Origin: Albimonas donghaensis
Lineage (GTDB): Bacteria > Pseudomonadota > Alphaproteobacteria > Rhodobacterales > Rhodobacteraceae
Direction of reading: 5' to 3'
DNA length: 64,000 nt
Assembly: GCF_900106695.1 (NCBI RefSeq)
Contig: NZ_FNMZ01000003.1
Span: forward strand, 434,001 to 498,000
The translations under genes and the position numbers were made by a program. This document shows positions 61,264 through 64,000 of this stretch, one piece after another. Numbering within the stretch: the stretch's first letter is position 1; the number at the start of each line of letters is the position of its first letter. The notes beneath the pieces were generated by a model that was given only the letters and a program-made list of their open reading frames with translations, made no database searches and was not told the DNA's origin.

Positions 61264-61308
61264 CGATCCGTGCTGGATCCGGCCCGAAGGCCGCGGCTTC
61301 TGCGAAGC

Positions 61309-61794
61309 TCAGTGCAGCTTGGCGCCGACCTGGGCGATGCCCGCATCGATCAGCCCGGCCTGCTTTTCCGGCGTCATCGACTTGGCGATGGCCTCGCCCG
61401 CGGCGGCGGTCGCGACCTTGATGGCCTCGTTGCGCACCGCGCGCACCGCGCCGTCCTCGGCCGCCTGGATCTGCTCCTCGGCGGTGCGCAGACGGCGCTT
61501 GATCGCGTCGGCCAGGTCGGCCTTGGCCTGCACCGCGGTCTCTTCGGCCTCGGTCCGGGCATGGGCCACGATGTCCGCGACCTGGGCCTCGGCCTCCTTC
61601 TGCTTGCGCTCGTAGGAGGCGAGCAGCGTCTGGGCCTCTTCACGCAGGCGGCGGGCCTCGTCGAGCTCGGACTTGATCCGCGCGGCGCGCTTGTCCAGCG
61701 CGGTCGCGAGGGTCTTGTGCGCGCCGAACCACCACAGCACGCCCAGGAACAGGATGAAGGCGATCCCGACGACGAAATTGGAATTCTCGAGCAT
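61309..61794 (-). CDS. atpF: AtpF, ATP synthase subunit b
   Basis: 161 aa. N-terminal membrane helix (FVVGIAFILFLGVLWWFGAHK) and a long coiled-coil stalk (DKRAARIKSELDEARRLREEAQTLLASYERKQKEAEAQVADIVAHARTEAEE). Peripheral stalk with b'. Starts 3 nt after the b' stop. Last gene of the operon. Confidence 0.95.
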   Translation of the reverse strand: MLENSNFVVGIAFILFLGVLWWFGAHKTLATALDKRAARIKSELDEARRLREEAQTLLASYERKQKEAEAQVADIVAHARTEAEETAVQAKADLADAIKRRLRTAEEQIQAAEDGAVRAVRNEAIKVATAAAGEAIAKSMTPEKQAGLIDAGIAQVGAKLH

Positions 61795-61797
61795 GGA

Positions 61798-62385
61798 TCA
61801 GTTCCCCGTGCTGGAGGAGGTGCGCGACGCGACCGCGGCGTTCACGGCGGAAGCGTCGGCCACGCCCGGAGCGACGGCCTCGGCCAGCGCCTCGGCGATG
61901 TCGAGCGCGACGACGCGGACCGCCTCGGCGGCCTCGGCGCGGATCTCGGCGATGCGGGCTTCGGACTCGGAGGCCTTGGCGGCGATCTCGGCGTCGGCCT
62001 TGGCGATGGCCGCGTCGACCTCCTTCTGGATCTCGGCGCGGGTGGCGTCGCCGATGCGCTGCGCCTCGGCGCGCGCTTCGGTCAGCGCGGCCTGATAGGC
62101 CTTCTCGGCCTCCTCGGCGCGGCGCTTGTAGTCGGCGGCCCGGTCGAGGTCGTCTTCGACGGCGTCATGCCGCTCCTCGATCACGCCGCCGATGCGCGGC
62201 AGGACGATCTTGGAGAACAGCAGATACAGCACGACGATCGCCACCAGGAACCAGAAGATCTGGCTGGGGAACGAGGCGAAGTCGAACTGCGGCAGGCCGG
62301 CGGACCCATGGTCTCCACCGTGCTCGACGCCTTCGACGATGCGAACTTCCTCGGCGGCCTGGGCGGCGCTGATGAACAGACCCAT
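61798..62385 (-). CDS. atpF': AtpF', ATP synthase subunit b'
   Basis: 195 aa. Membrane helix FPSQIFWFLVAIVVLYLLFSKIVLPRIGGVIEER, N-terminal extension with AAQAAEEVRIVEG, and a stalk (DLDRAADYKRRAEEAEKAYQAALTEARAEAQRI). Divergent b subunit typical of alphaproteobacteria and chloroplasts; pairs with b. Confidence 0.95.
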   Translation of the reverse strand: MGLFISAAQAAEEVRIVEGVEHGGDHGSAGLPQFDFASFPSQIFWFLVAIVVLYLLFSKIVLPRIGGVIEERHDAVEDDLDRAADYKRRAEEAEKAYQAALTEARAEAQRIGDATRAEIQKEVDAAIAKADAEIAAKASESEARIAEIRAEAAEAVRVVALDIAEALAEAVAPGVADASAVNAAVASRTSSSTGN

Positions 62386-62460
62386 CGGTCTCTCCTGGGC
62401 TCAGGCGCCGCGCGCGTCGCGCAAGGGGCGCGGGATGCGGCGCGGAGCGGAAACTGGCGC

Positions 62461-62544
62461 GCGCGGCCGGGGGGACCGGCCGCGCGGTGATTTTGCAGGG
62501 CGCGCCGCGGCGGCGGGACGGAAGGTCCCGGCCGGCGGCGCGCC
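62461..62544 (-). other. Two GC hairpins in the atpE-atpF' gap
   Basis: Hairpin A: GGCGCGCCG (62499-62507) with CGGCGCGCC (62536-62544), with an inner GGGAC/GTCCC (62515-62519, 62525-62529). Hairpin B: GCGCGGCCGG (62461-62470) with CCGGCCGCGC (62476-62485), 10 bp, 5-nt loop. In operon direction A begins 9 nt after the atpE stop and B follows 14 nt on. They could set the high c-subunit level. Confidence 0.65.
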
Positions 62545-62552
62545 GATCCCGA

Positions 62553-62789
62553 TCAGACCGCGAACAGCAGGAGCAGCGCGACGAGGAACGAGAAGATGCC
62601 GAGGGCCTCGGCGAAGGCCATGCCGACGAAGAGCATCGCCTGCTGCTCGCCCGCGGCGGCCGGGTTGCGCAGGGCGCCGGCCAGGTAGTTGCTGGCCACG
62701 TTGCCCACGCCGATGCCGGCGCCGCCGAGGCCGATGGTGGCGAGGCCCGCGCCGATGTACTGGCCCATGTTCGCGATATCGCCTTCCAT
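62553..62789 (-). CDS. atpE: AtpE, ATP synthase subunit c
   Basis: 78 aa, two helices ([29 protein letters not shown] and [26 protein letters not shown]). The proton-carrying carboxylate is Glu61 in AFAEALG. The conserved polar loop RNPAA is in place. AAGGAG 8 nt before the ATG. Forms the c-ring, 10-15 copies per enzyme. Confidence 0.97.
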   Translation of the reverse strand: MEGDIANMGQYIGAGLATIGLGGAGIGVGNVASNYLAGALRNPAAAGEQQAMLFVGMAFAEALGIFSFLVALLLLFAV

Positions 62790-62869
62790 AGTCCTAGCTC
62801 CTTCGTGGTCTGGAAGTCGTTGAACCGTCGGCGAGACCCGCCAGCCGGTCGTTGAAGAGGCGCCCCGCC

Positions 62870-63622
62870 TCAGTGCATGTGCAGGGCGTCGTTGAGGTAG
62901 ATGCAGGTCAGGATCGTGAAGATATAGGCCTGCACGAAGGCCACCAGCAGCTCCAGCGCGAAGATGCCGGTCATGGCCCCGATCGGAACGATGCCCAGGA
63001 CGCCCATCGCCGGAACGAAGGCGGCGAAGACCTTGAGCACCGCGTGGCCGGCCATCATGTTGCCCGCGAGACGGACGGAATGGCTGAGCGGCCGCACGAA
63101 ATACGAGATGAACTCGATGGCGAACAGGATCACCCGCAGCGCCACGGTCGGCGCGCTGGGGATCCAGAAGAGGGTGATGAACTTCGGCCCGTGCTTGACG
63201 AAGCCGAGGATGGTCACGGTCAGGAACACCATCATCGCCAGCACGCCGGTGACGGCGATATGCGAGGTGACGGTGAACGAGGCCGGGATCAGGCCGGAGA
63301 CGTTCGAGATCAGGATGAACACGAACAGCGTGAACAGGTAGGGGAAGAACTTCAGCCCCTCCTCGCCCAGGATGTCCACGGCCATCTTGCGCACGAAGAT
63401 GTAGAGGCTTTCGGCCACCGACTGCATGCGGCCGGGAACCAGCGTCGCGTTGCGCGTCGGCAGAGCCAGCAGCGCGAACGCGATCAGCACGCCGATGGCG
63501 AGCCACAGCGTCTGGTTGGTGACGGTGAACAGGCCGAGCCCCTCATCGCCGAACAGCGGCTTGATGAGAAACTGGTCCATCGGATGGGCTTCGATACCGC
63601 CCGAACTTGCTTCGCCTGCCAA
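62870..63622 (-). CDS. atpB: AtpB, ATP synthase subunit a
   Basis: 250 aa. N-terminal [13 protein letters not shown], helices, [20 protein letters not shown] with the essential Arg, and [27 protein letters not shown] at the end. TTG start at 63622, 2 nt after the atpI stop; an ATG at 63580 (MDQFLIKP) is possible but the HPMDQF block is conserved upstream of it. Confidence 0.95.
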   Translation of the reverse strand: MAGEASSGGIEAHPMDQFLIKPLFGDEGLGLFTVTNQTLWLAIGVLIAFALLALPTRNATLVPGRMQSVAESLYIFVRKMAVDILGEEGLKFFPYLFTLFVFILISNVSGLIPASFTVTSHIAVTGVLAMMVFLTVTILGFVKHGPKFITLFWIPSAPTVALRVILFAIEFISYFVRPLSHSVRLAGNMMAGHAVLKVFAAFVPAMGVLGIVPIGAMTGIFALELLVAFVQAYIFTILTCIYLNDALHMH

Positions 63623-63624
63623 CG

Positions 63625-64000
63625 TCAGCGTCCCTCATCCTCGGGCGCCTGGGCGCCGTCGTTCCCGTTCGGACCGGCGGCGCCCGAGGACGCGCCGGCC
63701 TTGTTCCGTCGCTGCAGGTCCTTGGCGGACTGCAGCATGACCCTTACGCCGGCGCCGAAGCCGAGCAGGATGAACACGAGCAGGAAGAGAGGCTTCGTCC
63801 CGACCAGCGTGTCGAGCCCCCATCCTATCGCGCCGCCCACCCCAACGCCTGCGACCAGGTCGATGACCATGCGCCACGCGAACTCTGCGCCCTGCCATTT
63901 CCCCCCTCCCGCACGTCGAGGCCGCGTCTCGGCCTCTCGCCGGGAGCGGATCGCCTGCAGTCGGGCGTCGATGTCAGCCAGGTCGGACCGGACAGGCTCA
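63625..64000 (-). CDS. atpI: AtpI, ATP synthase assembly protein, 5' end outside the window
   Basis: Frame open to the right edge. The visible part begins (minus strand) EPVRSDLADIDARLQAIRS, with REAETRPRRAGGGKWQG and AEFAWRMVIDLVAGVGVG, then two helices (VAGVGVGGAIGWGLDTLVG, FLLVFILLGFGAGVRVML). AWRMVIxLVAG is the family signature, so the true start lies to the right and the ATG at 63870 is internal. The protein helps assemble the c-ring. First gene seen of the operon. Confidence 0.92.
   Translation of the reverse strand, partial: EPVRSDLADIDARLQAIRSRREAETRPRRAGGGKWQGAEFAWRMVIDLVAGVGVGGAIGWGLDTLVGTKPLFLLVFILLGFGAGVRVMLQSAKDLQRRNKAGASSGAAGPNGNDGAQAPEDEGR

Noticed and set aside
63625-63870. 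atpI starting at the ATG at 63870
   Set aside because: The frame and the conserved AWRM signature continue upstream to the window edge, so this ATG is internal.

Overview
The window is a stretch of ordinary chromosome from a very GC-rich alphaproteobacterium, most likely in or near the Rhodobacterales. Evidence: a split b/b' ATP synthase operon (atpI-B-E-F'-F); the petP-petR regulator pair divergent from ilvE; ccmC-ccmD-ccmG; a PHA phasin; an Mcl2-type malyl-CoA thioesterase; DUF1194, DUF484 and DUF898/M48 genes typical of that group; and near-saturation of G/C at third codon positions, which leaves long open frames antisense to almost every gene. No tRNA, rRNA, CRISPR array, prophage, transposase or integron was seen.

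Layout. 0.2-5 kb: fdhD, divergent azlCD exporter, mscL, a small exported protein, an Mcl2-type lyase. 5-11.3 kb: acyl-CoA ligase, a DUF898 membrane protein with an M48 protease, an MBL-fold hydrolase. 11.8-15.8 kb: an orphan EnvZ-like kinase and a SulP-STAS-cNMP anion transporter. 15.9-24.4 kb (minus strand): PuuA-like glutamine synthetase homologue, HAD phosphatase, OmpA-family protein with a small coiled-coil partner, and thrC-M16 peptidase-GNAT. 24.9-27.4 kb: prolyl-tRNA editing protein, then two secreted proteins (one VPLPA-CTERM-like, one RTX). 27.8-29.8 kb: thioredoxin/TPR-LON domain-Trm112 operon. 29.8-33.4 kb: receiver, two-helix membrane protein and symporter-histidine kinase. 33.6-39 kb: GGT-like protein, a MshEN-glycosyltransferase fusion behind a strongly structured leader, and a DUF1194 protein. 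39.3-46.1 kb: ccmCDG, septation protein, MDR reductase, rlmH/rsfS, DUF3108, ilvE. 46.3-52 kb: petPR, a 720-nt gene-free but structured interval, ybjN, proC, a DUF6635-like protein, phaP, csaA-like. 52-56 kb: a Liv-type ABC operon with one ATPase gene. 56-61 kb: fsa-DUF484-xerC, divergent from priA. 61-64 kb: the F0 ATP synthase operon, running off the right edge inside atpI.

The most interesting points are (i) a glycosyltransferase with a textbook two-motif MshEN (cyclic-di-GMP) domain at its N terminus, preceded by three stacked hairpins; (ii) a predicted leaderless petPR transcript; (iii) mutually exclusive hairpins just after petR; (iv) perfect GC hairpins without U-tracts at convergent gene ends, and hairpins directly behind high-copy subunit genes (atpE, livK); (v) a small dispersed hairpin repeat with a GCGA/TCGC loop; and (vi) a TGC-rich operator pair over the phasin promoter. 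All functional statements rest on reading motifs and context; no database search was possible.
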